NCBI RefSeq assembly: GCF_030577135.1
Contig: NZ_JAUIRR010000003.1
Coordinates: 1-64,000, forward strand
DNA length: 64,000 bases
Reading direction: 5' to 3'
Origin: Sulfurimonas sp. hsl 1-7
GTDB lineage: Bacteria > Campylobacterota > Campylobacteria > Campylobacterales > Sulfurimonadaceae
Shown here: positions 43,620 to 54,096 of the stretch, in pieces
Layout: each line of letters begins with the position of its first letter
Numbering within the stretch: the first letter of the stretch is position 1
Program-made: the position numbers and the translations under genes
The notes under the pieces: model-generated
What the model was told of the DNA's origin: nothing
Seen by the model: the letters and a program-made list of their open reading frames with translations, nothing else
The model's database searches: none

Positions 43620-44972
43620 TTAGTAAAGCCCCATAACCTCAAATTGTAAATACCAGATAACGATAGATACTAAATAACCTACAAGGATAGTCCAAGCATG
43701 TTTCATATGTGCACCGAATGTATAGATACCATGAAGTCTACCCATTACACCAACACCTGCAGCTGAACCAAATGAGATTAAACTACCACCAATACCTGCT
43801 GTCATTGTAACAAGCATCCATTGATCCAGTCCCATCTCTGGAGATGATTTTAATATAGCACTCATAACCGGAACATTATCTACTATTGCAGAAAGGAAAC
43901 CAACACCGATATTTGATGCTGTTGAACCCATCATTCCATAAAGATCGTGAATGTAGTGTAAGAAACCTAAAAAGTGTAAAGCACCAACTGCTGAAAGGAT
44001 ACCAAAGAAGAAAAGAAGTGTGTCATTTTCTACTTTTTGCATATTTACAAAGATATTAAAACTTTGTCTTCCTCTTTTTGTAAGAAATACAGAATACATT
44101 TTAAGAATTGCCAGACCAAACATCATACCCCACATTGCCGGGAAATGGAAAAACTGGTGACCAAGAACTGCGATTGTAATAGTAGCTACACCAAGATATA
44201 CAGTCCCCATTGCACCATCTAAAAGCTCAGGTTTTTTCTCTGTACTCGCATCAAATTCAGGTTGCCCTTTTGGAACTGACATAGAAAGAAGATAAGCAGT
44301 TACTAACCAACCAGTAACTGATGCCGGGAATAAGTATAAGAAATCAACAAATGTACCTTTACCTGCTGTCCATGCCATTAGAGTTGTAATATCTCCAAAC
44401 GGTGACCAAGCACCACCCGCATTTGCCGCAACAACAATATTTATCGCACCTGGAACTAAGAAAGAAAGGTTTTTCTTATCGATTGTAAAAAGTACAGTTG
44501 AAAGGATAAGTGCAGTTGTTAAGTTGTCTGCAACCGGAGAGATAAAAAATGCTAAAAGACCTGTTAACCAATACAGTTTTTTATATGTATAACCCTTAGA
44601 TACAAGTTTATACTTCATAAGATCAAATACACCGCGTTCTATCAGTGTCTCAATAAATGTCATAGCAACAAACAAGAAGAAGAAAATTTCAGCGATCTCT
44701 AAAATTAAAGTCTCAAGCTCATCGTGTAAACCACTTGGATTCATTCCATTGATCGCAAAATAGATCCCAACTAACATAAACATAAATGTACCCGCAAAAA
44801 GTGCAGGTTTTGCTTTATTTACTTCGAACTTTTCCTCTGCAGCAATAAAATAATATGCTACGATAAATACAATTAAACTTAACCAACCTACCCATGTTGT
44901 AGCTAAGTTTATATCTGTTGCTGCATGAGCAACTGCATTTGCAGTAGTTTCAACCACCGAACTGTTTTCCAT
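43620..44972 (-). CDS. nhaD: NhaD-type sodium/proton antiporter
   Basis: The 450-residue protein has about 12 membrane helices and belongs to the ion-transporter superfamily. Segments such as ISPVADNLTTALILSTVLF and GGAWSPFGDITTLMAW match the conserved acidic and polar residues in NhaD transport helices. It should export Na+ in exchange for protons, useful in marine or saline settings. It begins at the base after the nadB stop codon. Confidence 0.9.
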   Translation of the reverse strand: MENSSVVETTANAVAHAATDINLATTWVGWLSLIVFIVAYYFIAAEEKFEVNKAKPALFAGTFMFMLVGIYFAINGMNPSGLHDELETLILEIAEIFFFLFVAMTFIETLIERGVFDLMKYKLVSKGYTYKKLYWLTGLLAFFISPVADNLTTALILSTVLFTIDKKNLSFLVPGAINIVVAANAGGAWSPFGDITTLMAWTAGKGTFVDFLYLFPASVTGWLVTAYLLSMSVPKGQPEFDASTEKKPELLDGAMGTVYLGVATITIAVLGHQFFHFPAMWGMMFGLAILKMYSVFLTKRGRQSFNIFVNMQKVENDTLLFFFGILSAVGALHFLGFLHYIHDLYGMMGSTASNIGVGFLSAIVDNVPVMSAILKSSPEMGLDQWMLVTMTAGIGGSLISFGSAAGVGVMGRLHGIYTFGAHMKHAWTILVGYLVSIVIWYLQFEVMGLY

Positions 44973-46424
44973 CTAATTCTCCTCTTGTATGGTGTGTACA
45001 CCTATCGATTCTGTTCTATTTAACGCTGAGAGTACAATCTCTCGAGCAGTTAGTAAACGAAATTTTAACAGTTTACCAATTTTTTCATTTAAAAGAGCAT
45101 TAATTGTCTCTAAAGCGTCGGTTAAACCCCTCTTCGTACGAATAATTGAGACATTTTCCCACATTATTTTACGCAGTTGATTCTTTTTCGCTTTATCATC
45201 TTTATAACTCATCACCTCATCTTCAATACCAAACTCTGTGATCTGGTCATTGAAGTTATTGTTTTCTAAAATATCATCAACTGCTATTTTTGCAAAAACC
45301 AAACCTTCAAGTAAAGAGTTTGATGCAAGTCTATTTGCACCGTGAACTCTTGTTGAAGCCACTTCTCCAACAGCATAAAGCCCTTCGATATTTGGCACCC
45401 TACCTTTTAGGTCTGTTTTTATACCGCCGATTGCATAATGAAATGCCGGTGAAATAGGTACTCTCTGCTCTGGAACTTTAAACCCTAAAGCACGCATATT
45501 TTTATAAATATTTGGAAATCTATGAGCAAAATACTCTTCACTGAAATTATCAAAATTGAGATAAATATTCAAACCTGTTTTCTTTCTGTACAGATAGATA
45601 GATTTACTTACAATATCACGAGAAGCAAGCTCGCCGCGTTCATCATATTCAAATAAAAAACGCTTTCCGTTTTCATCTGTAATGGTTGCACCCTCACCAC
45701 GAAGAGCTTCTGTTAAAAGCATCTTTTGTGCATTAGAAGAATTTACAAACACTGTCGGGTGAAACTGCAACATCTCCATGCGATCAAGTTCGATCCCTTT
45801 CATAACACAAAGACCTTGCATATCTGCACTTATACACGGTGCATTAGTATGATACTCATAAAGGGAACCTACACCCCCACTTGCAATAATTACATTATCT
45901 GCATAGATATTTTTTGTCTCTCTGTGATCGAGTACCGTTACACCGTAACACTTGTTGTCTTTGATAAGAAGATCGACTACACGTGCATCACTGAGCATTG
46001 CGTGTTTATTTTGAGAAAGCAAAAAGAAATGGAGGTATCTTCCCGTTGCATCACCGCCTGCATGGACAATTCTTTCACAAGAGTGTGCAGCTTCTTTCGT
46101 GTAAAGTATATGTCCTTCATTGTCTTTATCAAATTCAAAACCGTTATTGACAAGATCATCAATCGCTTCGATCGAATGTTCACTTAAAACTTTTACCGCT
46201 TCTTCATCACAAAGACCGTCACCTGCTGCTAAAGTATCTTTTACATGGAGAGGGATATCGGCTTCATCACGAGCCAAAGCGATCCCCCCTTGTGCATAAA
46301 AGGTGTTACATTTAAAAGTTTCACGCTTGTTAATGATCAAAACTTTTTTATCTTCGGGTAACTTCATAGCGGCGTAGAGTCCTGCAACTCCTGCACCTAC
46401 TATTATTACATCATATTTATACAT
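44973..46424 (-). CDS. nadB: L-aspartate oxidase NadB
   Basis: NadB oxidises L-aspartate to iminoaspartate in NAD synthesis, and can use fumarate as electron acceptor without oxygen. The 483-residue FAD protein begins with the dinucleotide motif VIIVGAGVAGLYAAM and has the flavin-binding HAGGDATGRYLHFFLL and the EVASTRVHGANRLASNSLLEG segments. It lies between the LptM-like gene and nhaD with no spacing. Confidence 0.94.
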   Translation of the reverse strand: MYKYDVIIVGAGVAGLYAAMKLPEDKKVLIINKRETFKCNTFYAQGGIALARDEADIPLHVKDTLAAGDGLCDEEAVKVLSEHSIEAIDDLVNNGFEFDKDNEGHILYTKEAAHSCERIVHAGGDATGRYLHFFLLSQNKHAMLSDARVVDLLIKDNKCYGVTVLDHRETKNIYADNVIIASGGVGSLYEYHTNAPCISADMQGLCVMKGIELDRMEMLQFHPTVFVNSSNAQKMLLTEALRGEGATITDENGKRFLFEYDERGELASRDIVSKSIYLYRKKTGLNIYLNFDNFSEEYFAHRFPNIYKNMRALGFKVPEQRVPISPAFHYAIGGIKTDLKGRVPNIEGLYAVGEVASTRVHGANRLASNSLLEGLVFAKIAVDDILENNNFNDQITEFGIEDEVMSYKDDKAKKNQLRKIMWENVSIIRTKRGLTDALETINALLNEKIGKLLKFRLLTAREIVLSALNRTESIGVHTIQEEN

Positions 46425-46616
46425 TTAGTTACAACTCTCATTATTATCAAATTTTTTCTCTTGCATGTGAAACTCAACATTCTCATCACTTTGTGGAGCT
46501 GCTTTTTCATAATAAGGGGGCGCTTTATAACCGCATCCACTCATACTTAACAAAAAGCTTGTTATAATTAGCATATGAAAAATGCTACTGATATTATAAA
46601 AATTATTCAAAATCAA
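46425..46616 (-). CDS. Small LptM-like lipoprotein
   Basis: The 63-residue frame has a hydrophobic signal segment ending in the lipobox LSMSGC, followed by GYKAPPYYEK. That start resembles mature LptM/YifL (CGLKGPLYFP), a lipoprotein that helps LptD fold. The tail is acidic and polar. The first codon is TTG with no room for a ribosome site; a TTG at 46610 six bases after GAGG is better, and an ATG at 46574 gives a shorter signal. It is translated immediately before nadB. The LptM link is inference from one short motif. Confidence 0.6.
   Translation of the reverse strand: MILNNFYNISSIFHMLIITSFLLSMSGCGYKAPPYYEKAAPQSDENVEFHMQEKKFDNNESCN
46563..46575 (+). promoter_or_regulatory. -10 box positioned for a leaderless transcript of the DUF721 gene
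   Basis: TATAAT at 46563-46568 is followed by six bases and then the ATG at 46575, so the expected transcription start coincides with the start codon. The divergent gene has a possible ATG on the other strand in the same CATATG. No ribosome site precedes the ATG. Confidence 0.5.
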
Positions 46617-47024
46617 CCTCAGTTTTCTAAACTATCTCATTTTCATTGCATAAAAAAGATACAGTCTCTTTTTAATCTACCACTCCAAAAGATGGTAAAA
46701 TTTGCCTACATAAAAAATCAAACACTTTTTTTTGTGCTAAATCATCCTGGGGCTAAACAAGAGTTTGATAATAATATACAATCTATTAAAAGCGCTTTAA
46801 AGTTTGTCACTCCTGATGAGTGTAAGGAGCTTTCTATCATAGATATAAGAGCTTTCGTAACACATACCCCAAGTTTTAAACCTCCAAAGCCGTTAGTAAA
46901 AGAAACTGCTCCCCATTACACAGAAAGAGCAAGCGGTGAGATTTCAGTAGATATAAAAGATGAAAGGTTAAACCAACTTGTCAAATCAATTTTTGACATT
47001 ATAAAAGAGAAAAATGGATCTTAA
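46575..47024 (+). CDS. DUF721 (DciA-like) protein
   Basis: The 149-residue protein has the DUF721 pattern: a helical start, then [19 protein letters not shown] and a later [21 protein letters not shown] strand region. DciA, the founding member, is the common bacterial helicase loader, binding DnaB. The C-terminal half is Pro-rich then helical. It overlaps uvrC by 11 bases. The DciA function is inferred from family only. Confidence 0.75.
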   Translation: MKNATDIIKIIQNQPQFSKLSHFHCIKKIQSLFNLPLQKMVKFAYIKNQTLFFVLNHPGAKQEFDNNIQSIKSALKFVTPDECKELSIIDIRAFVTHTPSFKPPKPLVKETAPHYTERASGEISVDIKDERLNQLVKSIFDIIKEKNGS

Positions 47025-48813
47025 AAGCACGATCAAACAACTCCCCACATCTCCCGGGATCTACCAATATTTCGATAAAAATGGCAGGCTCTTATATGTA
47101 GGAAAAGCAAAAAATCTTGCCAACAGAGTAAAGAGTTACTGGCATTTTACACCTGAACTTCGTCCAAACCCGACACTCTCTGCAAGAATCACTAAGATGC
47201 TGCATCAGACAATCTCTTTGGAGTATATTGTAGTAAACTCTGAGCATGATGCTTTGATCCTGGAAAACTCTCTGATCAAACAACTTCATCCAAAATACAA
47301 TATCCTGCTGCGCGATGATAAAACATATCCATATATCTATCTCGATAACTCGGAAAAATATCCCAGATTAGATATAACAAGAAAAATAATCAACTCAAAA
47401 GAGATCACCTACTTCGGCCCCTACTCTGTAGGTGCAAGAGATATTTTAAATTCGGTCTACAATATAGCGAAACTCGTCCAAAAAAAAGGGTGCCTGCGTT
47501 CTAAAAAACTGTGTCTGTATTACCAGATCGATAAATGTTTAGGACCGTGTGAGCTCCCTATATCTAAAGAGCGTTACCAACAAGAAGTTGATTTAGCCGT
47601 TTCTCTAATCAAAAATAAAAAAACGCTGATCAAAAAACTGCAAGAGAAGATGGAGTTTTATGCTGAAGAACTTCGTTTTGAAGAAGCAGCAGAACTCCGT
47701 GATACGATCGATAAAATTTCTCGTTCGGAAATCAATTCCGAAATAGATTTTGCAAGCAATGAAAACTTCGACATATTTGTTGTAGAGCATAATGAAGTGC
47801 GTGCGGTACTTGTTAAAATATTTATGAGAAACGGGAAAATCATCTCCTCTTCCCATGACTATATCAATTTAAATGAAGGTTTTGATGAAAATGAGATTTT
47901 TACGCAGGCTTTAGTAGACTTTTATAAAGATGAAAAGCCACCTATTGTAGCCCCGATACTTGTAAATATGGATTTTGAAGACAAAAACTTAATTGAAGAA
48001 CATTTAAGTCAGGTATTTGAGAAAAAAACTTCGCTCTCTGTACCTCAAAGGGGAAAGAAAAAAGACTTGGTATCTTTAGCCCTACTCAATGCACAAGAGC
48101 TTCTTAAAAAACAGAATAATACAAATCAAAAACTACTCCAAGAGATCAAAGAGTTATGTCATTTAGAAGTGATTCCAAACAGAGTTGAAGTATTTGACAA
48201 CTCTCATATGGCTGGAATGGCTACGGTTGGAGCTATGATAGTTTACGAAAACGGGAAGTTTGATAAAAAATCGTACAGAACTTACCATCTTGAAGCTAAA
48301 GATGAATATGCCCAAATGAGAGAAACACTCTCAAGAAGAGTTGAGAGTTTCATAAAAAACCCGGCTCCTGATCTTTGGGTTCTTGACGGAGGGGCTACGC
48401 TTTTAAAACTAGCACTCGATATTTTAGAATCAAACGGCGTAACGATAGATGTAATTGCTATATCGAAAGAAAAGATTGATGCTAAAGCACATCGTGCAAA
48501 AGGGAAAGCAAAAGATATTATCTACACAAAAGATGAAACTTATAGACTTCAAGAATCTGACAAAAGACTTCAATGGATTCAAAACCTTAGAGACGAAGCA
48601 CACCGTTCGGCAATCACCTTTCATAAGAAAACGAAACTTAAACTTGATCAAGAGAGCAAACTCTTAAGTTTACACGGTATTTCTGCCCCAAAAATCCAAA
48701 AATTACTCAATCATTTCGGAACTTTTGAAAATATAAAAAGTGCTTCTGTAGAGGATTTAACGACAATTTTGAACAAAAAAGATGCAAAAAACATCAAATT
48801 GCTTTATAAATAA
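47014..48813 (+). CDS. uvrC: UvrABC nuclease subunit C
   Basis: UvrC makes both incisions in nucleotide excision repair. The 599-residue protein has an N-terminal GIY-YIG domain ([20 protein letters not shown]), a UVR motif ([15 protein letters not shown], about residues 213-227), the RNase H-like endonuclease region ([13 protein letters not shown] and WVLDGG) and a C-terminal helix-hairpin-helix. Its start overlaps the DUF721 gene by 11 bases. Length is normal. Confidence 0.97.
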   Translation: MDLKSTIKQLPTSPGIYQYFDKNGRLLYVGKAKNLANRVKSYWHFTPELRPNPTLSARITKMLHQTISLEYIVVNSEHDALILENSLIKQLHPKYNILLRDDKTYPYIYLDNSEKYPRLDITRKIINSKEITYFGPYSVGARDILNSVYNIAKLVQKKGCLRSKKLCLYYQIDKCLGPCELPISKERYQQEVDLAVSLIKNKKTLIKKLQEKMEFYAEELRFEEAAELRDTIDKISRSEINSEIDFASNENFDIFVVEHNEVRAVLVKIFMRNGKIISSSHDYINLNEGFDENEIFTQALVDFYKDEKPPIVAPILVNMDFEDKNLIEEHLSQVFEKKTSLSVPQRGKKKDLVSLALLNAQELLKKQNNTNQKLLQEIKELCHLEVIPNRVEVFDNSHMAGMATVGAMIVYENGKFDKKSYRTYHLEAKDEYAQMRETLSRRVESFIKNPAPDLWVLDGGATLLKLALDILESNGVTIDVIAISKEKIDAKAHRAKGKAKDIIYTKDETYRLQESDKRLQWIQNLRDEAHRSAITFHKKTKLKLDQESKLLSLHGISAPKIQKLLNHFGTFENIKSASVEDLTTILNKKDAKNIKLLYK

Positions 48814-48883
48814 GTTTTATTTTTATTTCCTTATGATATATTTGTGACAATTCTAAAATTTTTGCTAACTATAAGGTTTAGAG

Positions 48884-49300
48884 ATGGAAAAAGTGACTCC
48901 TATTGATGAAGAGTACATGTTTGATGATTTGGTCATAGTAAGTCAAACAGATGAAAAAGGTATTATCACTTATGCAAACAAGGCATTTTGTGAAGTTTCT
49001 GGTTATAGTGTAGAAGAGCTTGTGGGACAACCGCATAATATCATTCGACATCCAGATATGCCCGCAGCCGCATTTGAAAAAATGTGGAGTACTATTCAAG
49101 GTGGCCAAGCATGGAACGGTATTGTAAAAAACCTGAGAAAAGATGGTAAATACTACTGGGTAGATTCAGAAGTCTTACCTATCAAAGATAGCGATGATAA
49201 TATCACCGGCTTTATCGCTGCAAGGCGTGCCGCATCAAGAAAAGATATAGTGGATACTGAAGAAGCTTATCAAAAAATGTTAGAAGCAGTAGAGAAATAA
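48884..49300 (+). CDS. Single Aer-type PAS domain protein
   Basis: The 138-residue cytoplasmic protein is a single PAS domain very like that of the aerotaxis sensor Aer, which binds FAD: GQPHNIIRHPDMPAAAFEKMW and WNGIVKNLRKDGKYYWV. It has no output domain, so it must act through a partner. It lies at the head of a plus-strand cassette with an Hpt protein, a hybrid kinase and a receiver, six bases before the Hpt gene. A redox or oxygen input to that relay is likely. Confidence 0.87.
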   Translation: MEKVTPIDEEYMFDDLVIVSQTDEKGIITYANKAFCEVSGYSVEELVGQPHNIIRHPDMPAAAFEKMWSTIQGGQAWNGIVKNLRKDGKYYWVDSEVLPIKDSDDNITGFIAARRAASRKDIVDTEEAYQKMLEAVEK

Positions 49301-49306
49301 GGGGTT

Positions 49307-50947
49307 ATGATGCTGATATATAATTATAAAAAAGAGTTTATAGGAATCGATGAAAAGGACTTAAAAACGTTAGGAGTTGAGGACTTAGCTCAATTACGTA
49401 CAGAAGCTGCTGATTTTGCTGATCTTTTTGTAAAAACACCTGGATATGTACATAACTTCCAACATGTGCACTGGATCGACTATATCGCTTGTGCTGATTC
49501 TACTGAACAACCTAAAGTTGTAATCAATGCAAAAGGCAACCTTTTTAAAGCAGATGTAACTATAGCTACATGTTACCTTGCAGACAACCCTGTAGAAAAA
49601 GCTTATCTTGTCAACCTTAACCACTTAAGAGTTCTTACAGATGCAGAAAAGAGTACAATCTCCGGAGATATACTTGACAAACATCCATCTACAGCAGCTA
49701 CTGAAATTACTCCTATCCATTTTGAAAGCGTTACTACACCGACACAACCACAACCTACTATTACCGAAGAGGTTTTAGAAGATGAATACGATACAAGTGC
49801 AATAGCAGAGGTAACACCGGTGGAAGAAGAATACCACCATCCATTAGATGTTGGTGACTTAAGTGTTGATGACGTCGTTGATGATTCACTTGATCTGCAT
49901 CCTGAATTAATGCCGCAAGAAGAGACTCCAGTAGAGACACCTGAGTCACTTGAACTCCCTGAAGTATTTGAAACAGAAGAAATAAAAGAGGTTGTTGAAC
50001 AACCGACTGCTGCTCCAGCGCATAAACATAAAGAACTAGATGCAGACCTTGAAAAAGCAATTCACAGTGACTATGTTTACAATCCGCAAATAGCATCTGA
50101 TGAACTTGGATTACCATTAGACCTTATTGAAGAATTTATTGAAGACTTTATCAATCAAGCCAAAGAGTTTAAACCTAGTTTATATAACGCCTTAGATGAA
50201 GGTGATATTGATAATGTAAAAATTCTTTCTCACAAACTTAAAGGGGTTGCTGCGAACCTTCGTATTGAAGATGCTCTTGAAGTATTAACAACAGTTAATA
50301 CAACTTCTGATCTTAATATAATTAAGAAAAATCTTGATATTTTCTACATTATCATTGCAAAACTTGCAGGTGAAGAGATTAATTTTGATGAACCTGATGT
50401 TGAAGATGATGAACTTATCCTTGACTTTAAAGATGAACCAAACGACACTTTTGAAGTAGCAGAAGAGATTACAATAGCAGACGATGATGTACCTGAACAA
50501 ATTGAGATCCCTGAACTAGCAGATGACAATTTTGTAGCACAAGATGATATGCCTATAGAGTTTGCTAATGATCTTGAAGCTGATAAACTTGAAATGGAAC
50601 TTGATGAGCCGTTATCACTAGATGAAACGACTCCGGATCAAACATATAAAAGAGATACTATTGCACAAGAGATAGGACTTGACAGTGAAAGCTTTAACGA
50701 ACTACTTAATGAGTTTAGCGGTGAGTCTCAAGAGATTATAGCAAGTATGAAAACTGCTATACAAAATTCAGATCTTGATTTTGTCAAAGATCAAGCTCGC
50801 CAACTTAAAAGTATGAGTAACAATATCAGATTCTCAGACTTATCAAGTGAACTCCAACAGCTTTTAGATTCTGATTCAACAGATCAGATATCTTTTTCGC
50901 TAACTAAAGTTGAAGAACTTTTACAACAAATCTCTACAGAGGATTAA
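49307..50947 (+). CDS. Dual Hpt-domain protein with one degenerate domain
   Basis: The 546-residue protein has an N-terminal PAS-like alpha/beta domain (about residues 1-115), a long acidic linker, and two histidine phosphotransfer bundles. In the first (about 260-345), His309 lies in the canonical SHKLKG motif. In the second (about 455-540) the matching position is Arg498 (ARQLKSM), so it cannot carry a phosphate. Highly acidic spacers separate the parts. It probably relays phosphate between the hybrid kinase and the CheY-like regulator encoded next. Starts at 49307 or the adjacent ATG. Confidence 0.78.
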   Translation: MMLIYNYKKEFIGIDEKDLKTLGVEDLAQLRTEAADFADLFVKTPGYVHNFQHVHWIDYIACADSTEQPKVVINAKGNLFKADVTIATCYLADNPVEKAYLVNLNHLRVLTDAEKSTISGDILDKHPSTAATEITPIHFESVTTPTQPQPTITEEVLEDEYDTSAIAEVTPVEEEYHHPLDVGDLSVDDVVDDSLDLHPELMPQEETPVETPESLELPEVFETEEIKEVVEQPTAAPAHKHKELDADLEKAIHSDYVYNPQIASDELGLPLDLIEEFIEDFINQAKEFKPSLYNALDEGDIDNVKILSHKLKGVAANLRIEDALEVLTTVNTTSDLNIIKKNLDIFYIIIAKLAGEEINFDEPDVEDDELILDFKDEPNDTFEVAEEITIADDDVPEQIEIPELADDNFVAQDDMPIEFANDLEADKLEMELDEPLSLDETTPDQTYKRDTIAQEIGLDSESFNELLNEFSGESQEIIASMKTAIQNSDLDFVKDQARQLKSMSNNIRFSDLSSELQQLLDSDSTDQISFSLTKVEELLQQISTED

Positions 50948-50950
50948 CAG

Positions 50951-53900
50951 ATGCAACTAGGACTTAAAAATAGACTTAGATTAATTTCATTACTGCCTAT
51001 TATTATTCTATTTTCTATTACGAGTTACTTCGTTTATGATTCGTATGAAAATTATAAAGCTGCGCAACAATTGCAAGACAGACTTTCGGCAAACAGAGAG
51101 TTAAATACACTCGTAAATAATATATCTCGTGAAAGAGGTATGACGGTAATGTATCTTGGAAATTCATCTCCAAATACATTAAAGTCTCTTATAAAGCAAA
51201 GAAAAATAGTTGATGATCAAGCTAAACTCTATTTTGAACACATCTATGCACAAGCTGATAAAGAGCATTCAACTACTTTAAAACAGGAATCAAAACTACT
51301 TGAAGATGCAATCAAAAAAATTGTAGCAACACGTCATTTAGTTGATGAACAAAAAACAAACTTTACAGATGTATATGAAAAAATTTACGGTGCTGCGCAA
51401 ACTATAGCAATCAAACAACTTGAAGAGATCACTTATGATCAGCTCGATTCACAGATCAATGACTACTCTTTTAAATATCTTACATTAGTTAGAGCAAATG
51501 AGTTTACGGCAGCGGAAAGGGACTTTATCTCTTTTGCAATTGCACGTTCGACGGAGCTGGATGAGGAAGAGGTAAATAGATGGATTCACCTTGTCTCTAA
51601 AGCAGATGCTATCACTTACGATACATTAAGAGATGAAAAACTCATCAAAGCACTAGATGCAATTTTTGTTAATGAAGACGCAATGGAACTTTTTGATGAT
51701 ATCAATACTGAAAGAGCTTCAGTAATGATTTCAGCAGCAGCAGGTGAATATGAGACAAATGCGGGTATCTGGTTCGCAATGCTTTCTGAAAAGACAAACC
51801 TTTTATCTCAAGCACAGGAAAAAGTTTTAAGTGCGATGGATAAAAGAGCAATTGCAGTAAAAACTGAAGCTCTTCAGTTTCTTACAATCACACTTACAGT
51901 TTGGCTTGTTTCAATTCTTCTTGGTATTTTAGGATATTTACTTTCAAATGAGATTGCTAAAAATATCAAAAACCTTGAAGAGGTTCTTATCCGTGTTGCA
52001 GAAGATGCGACTGAACATGATGCTGAAAGTATCAATCTTGATACCGCAAGAGGTACTACTGAAGCGTATAACCTGCTTGAAAAAATTATTGAGCAAACAA
52101 GACTTGATAAAGAGATGGCTCAAGAGGCTAGTGAAGCAAAATCTATGTTCTTGGCAAATATGTCACACGAAATTCGTACACCTCTTAACGGTATTGTTGG
52201 ATTTACTGAACTTCTTAAAGATACTGGTCTTAAAGAGGAGCAACAGGAATTTGTTGAGATTATTGAAAAATCATCAGAAAACCTTCTTGAAATTATCAAT
52301 AATATTCTTGACTTATCTAAAATCGAGTCTAATAAACTTGAAATTGAAGATATTGTTTTCAATCCTATTGAAGAGTTTGAGAGTGCTGTTGAAGTATACG
52401 CTGTTCGTGCAAGTGAAAAACATATCAACCTTGGATGTTTTATTGATCCGGAACTTGAGACACCTATCAAAGGGGATCCTACAAAAATTAAAGAGGTTAT
52501 TATTAACCTTCTTTCAAATGCTGTTAAATTCACAAGTAGTTCAGGTTCTATTAACGTTGATATTAGAAAACTTGAAGCACCGCAAGAGGGAATCACTCGT
52601 GTTAGATTTGAGATCCAAGATAGTGGTATCGGTGTAACAAGTGAACAAAAAGCAAGAATTTTTGAAGCATTCTCTCAAGCCGACACCTCAATTACACGTA
52701 AATACGGTGGTACTGGTCTAGGGCTTACAATTTCATCTAGATTTATTGAGCTAATGGGTGGTCAACTTGATCTTCACAGTGAACCTGGGGAAGGAACAAC
52801 ATTCTTCTTTACAGTTGATTTTGAAGAGGTTGAACCTACACAAGACTCTGCAAAAGGAGCATTCTCAAGTATCAACGCTCTTGTACTTGAATCAGCTCAT
52901 AAACAAAAAAGTCAAGATAGATACTTACGTGAATACCTTGATTTTTACGGTGTTAGTTATACATTATTCAAAGACCTTGCTGAGCTTGAAACATTACAAA
53001 GACAGGTAAGTTACGATCTTTTATTTATAGATTTTGATTATACGAATGAAAATGACTTAAATGCATTTAGTTCTATGCCGGAAGAGTTAATACTCTTAAC
53101 AAAATCGTACTATATGAGACAGATAGACTCAATGGGTCTAGATATTTTTAAAACACTTTATGAACCGCTCAATAATACAAAGTTAAAATTAACTCTTGAA
53201 AACTTTAGTAGTTCAAACTTTAGTGCAAAAAAATCTAAAAAAGTTAATCGTAAAAAATATAATGCAGAATCGGCAAGATTTAATGCGAATGTATTGGTTG
53301 CTGAAGATAACATCATTAACCAGAAACTTATCAAAAGAACGTTAGAAGATCTAGGTTTAACAATTGACATAGCATCAAACGGTCTTGAAGCATTCCAAAA
53401 ACGTAAAGATGGAAACTACGATTTAATCTTTATGGATATCCAGATGCCTTTCTTAGATGGTATGGAAGCTACTCAAGAGATTTTAGAGTATGAAGAGGTA
53501 TATAATCAACCTCACGTTCCGATCTTAGCCTTAACGGCAAATGCTCTTAAAGGAGATAGAGAAAGATTCCTTGAAGCAGGATTGGATGAGTATACGACAA
53601 AACCTCTAGTTCGTGCTGAAATAGTTACCCTATTGAACCACTTCCTAAGTGATTATATTGTTTATGAAGAGGAGATTACGGATAGTGCCGAAAACGGTGA
53701 TGAAGCTCCTGTTGAATCTGCTCCTGAAGTAGCTGAAATAGCTGAAGTTGAAGAGGTTCAAGGTCTTGAAGCAGAAATGCCTCAAGAGTTGACACAAGAA
53801 GAGACAGAAGCTATGCAATATGATGCAGATGTATTGATTGCAAACTATAGTAAATTTAATACAAAACTATTTGCCAAAATATTAACAGACCTTTCATTTG

Positions 53901-54085
53901 AATATGATACTGCTAATACACAAGAGGTTCTCAATGAGAAACTAGACAACTATAAATATAAAGTGATATTAGCTGATACATTATTTAAAGATGCAGTAAA
54001 AGATCACACCGACACAGATGTACTGGTTTTCGAAGATTCGGTTAACAAAGATAAATTAAAAGATTTATTAAAACAATATATGTAG
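50951..54085 (+). CDS. Hybrid histidine kinase with NIT sensor domain
   Basis: The 1044-residue protein has a membrane helix (about residues 8-28), a periplasmic NIT nitrate/nitrite-sensing domain (about 40-300, with [13 protein letters not shown]), a second helix (about 308-330), a HisKA domain with His406 ([11 protein letters not shown]), an HATPase domain ([10 protein letters not shown], then GTGLGL), a receiver-like domain lacking normal features (about 640-750), a true receiver with Asp829 (IFMDIQMPF) and a third degenerate receiver-like tail. It should sense nitrate or a related anion and feed the adjacent Hpt and CheY-like proteins. Confidence 0.87.
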   Translation: MQLGLKNRLRLISLLPIIILFSITSYFVYDSYENYKAAQQLQDRLSANRELNTLVNNISRERGMTVMYLGNSSPNTLKSLIKQRKIVDDQAKLYFEHIYAQADKEHSTTLKQESKLLEDAIKKIVATRHLVDEQKTNFTDVYEKIYGAAQTIAIKQLEEITYDQLDSQINDYSFKYLTLVRANEFTAAERDFISFAIARSTELDEEEVNRWIHLVSKADAITYDTLRDEKLIKALDAIFVNEDAMELFDDINTERASVMISAAAGEYETNAGIWFAMLSEKTNLLSQAQEKVLSAMDKRAIAVKTEALQFLTITLTVWLVSILLGILGYLLSNEIAKNIKNLEEVLIRVAEDATEHDAESINLDTARGTTEAYNLLEKIIEQTRLDKEMAQEASEAKSMFLANMSHEIRTPLNGIVGFTELLKDTGLKEEQQEFVEIIEKSSENLLEIINNILDLSKIESNKLEIEDIVFNPIEEFESAVEVYAVRASEKHINLGCFIDPELETPIKGDPTKIKEVIINLLSNAVKFTSSSGSINVDIRKLEAPQEGITRVRFEIQDSGIGVTSEQKARIFEAFSQADTSITRKYGGTGLGLTISSRFIELMGGQLDLHSEPGEGTTFFFTVDFEEVEPTQDSAKGAFSSINALVLESAHKQKSQDRYLREYLDFYGVSYTLFKDLAELETLQRQVSYDLLFIDFDYTNENDLNAFSSMPEELILLTKSYYMRQIDSMGLDIFKTLYEPLNNTKLKLTLENFSSSNFSAKKSKKVNRKKYNAESARFNANVLVAEDNIINQKLIKRTLEDLGLTIDIASNGLEAFQKRKDGNYDLIFMDIQMPFLDGMEATQEILEYEEVYNQPHVPILALTANALKGDRERFLEAGLDEYTTKPLVRAEIVTLLNHFLSDYIVYEEEITDSAENGDEAPVESAPEVAEIAEVEEVQGLEAEMPQELTQEETEAMQYDADVLIANYSKFNTKLFAKILTDLSFEYDTANTQEVLNEKLDNYKYKVILADTLFKDAVKDHTDTDVLVFEDSVNKDKLKDLLKQYM

Positions 54086-54096
54086 AGGAATAAATT

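Noticed and set aside
45726-46187. 153-codon Cys-rich frame opposite nadB
   Set aside because: The nadB frame shows all FAD-binding motifs over this stretch; the opposite frame has no start signal or domain.
51948-52637. 229-codon plus-strand frame inside the hybrid kinase
   Set aside because: It is an out-of-frame shadow of the HisKA/HATPase region, very rich in Leu, Lys and Arg, with no motif.
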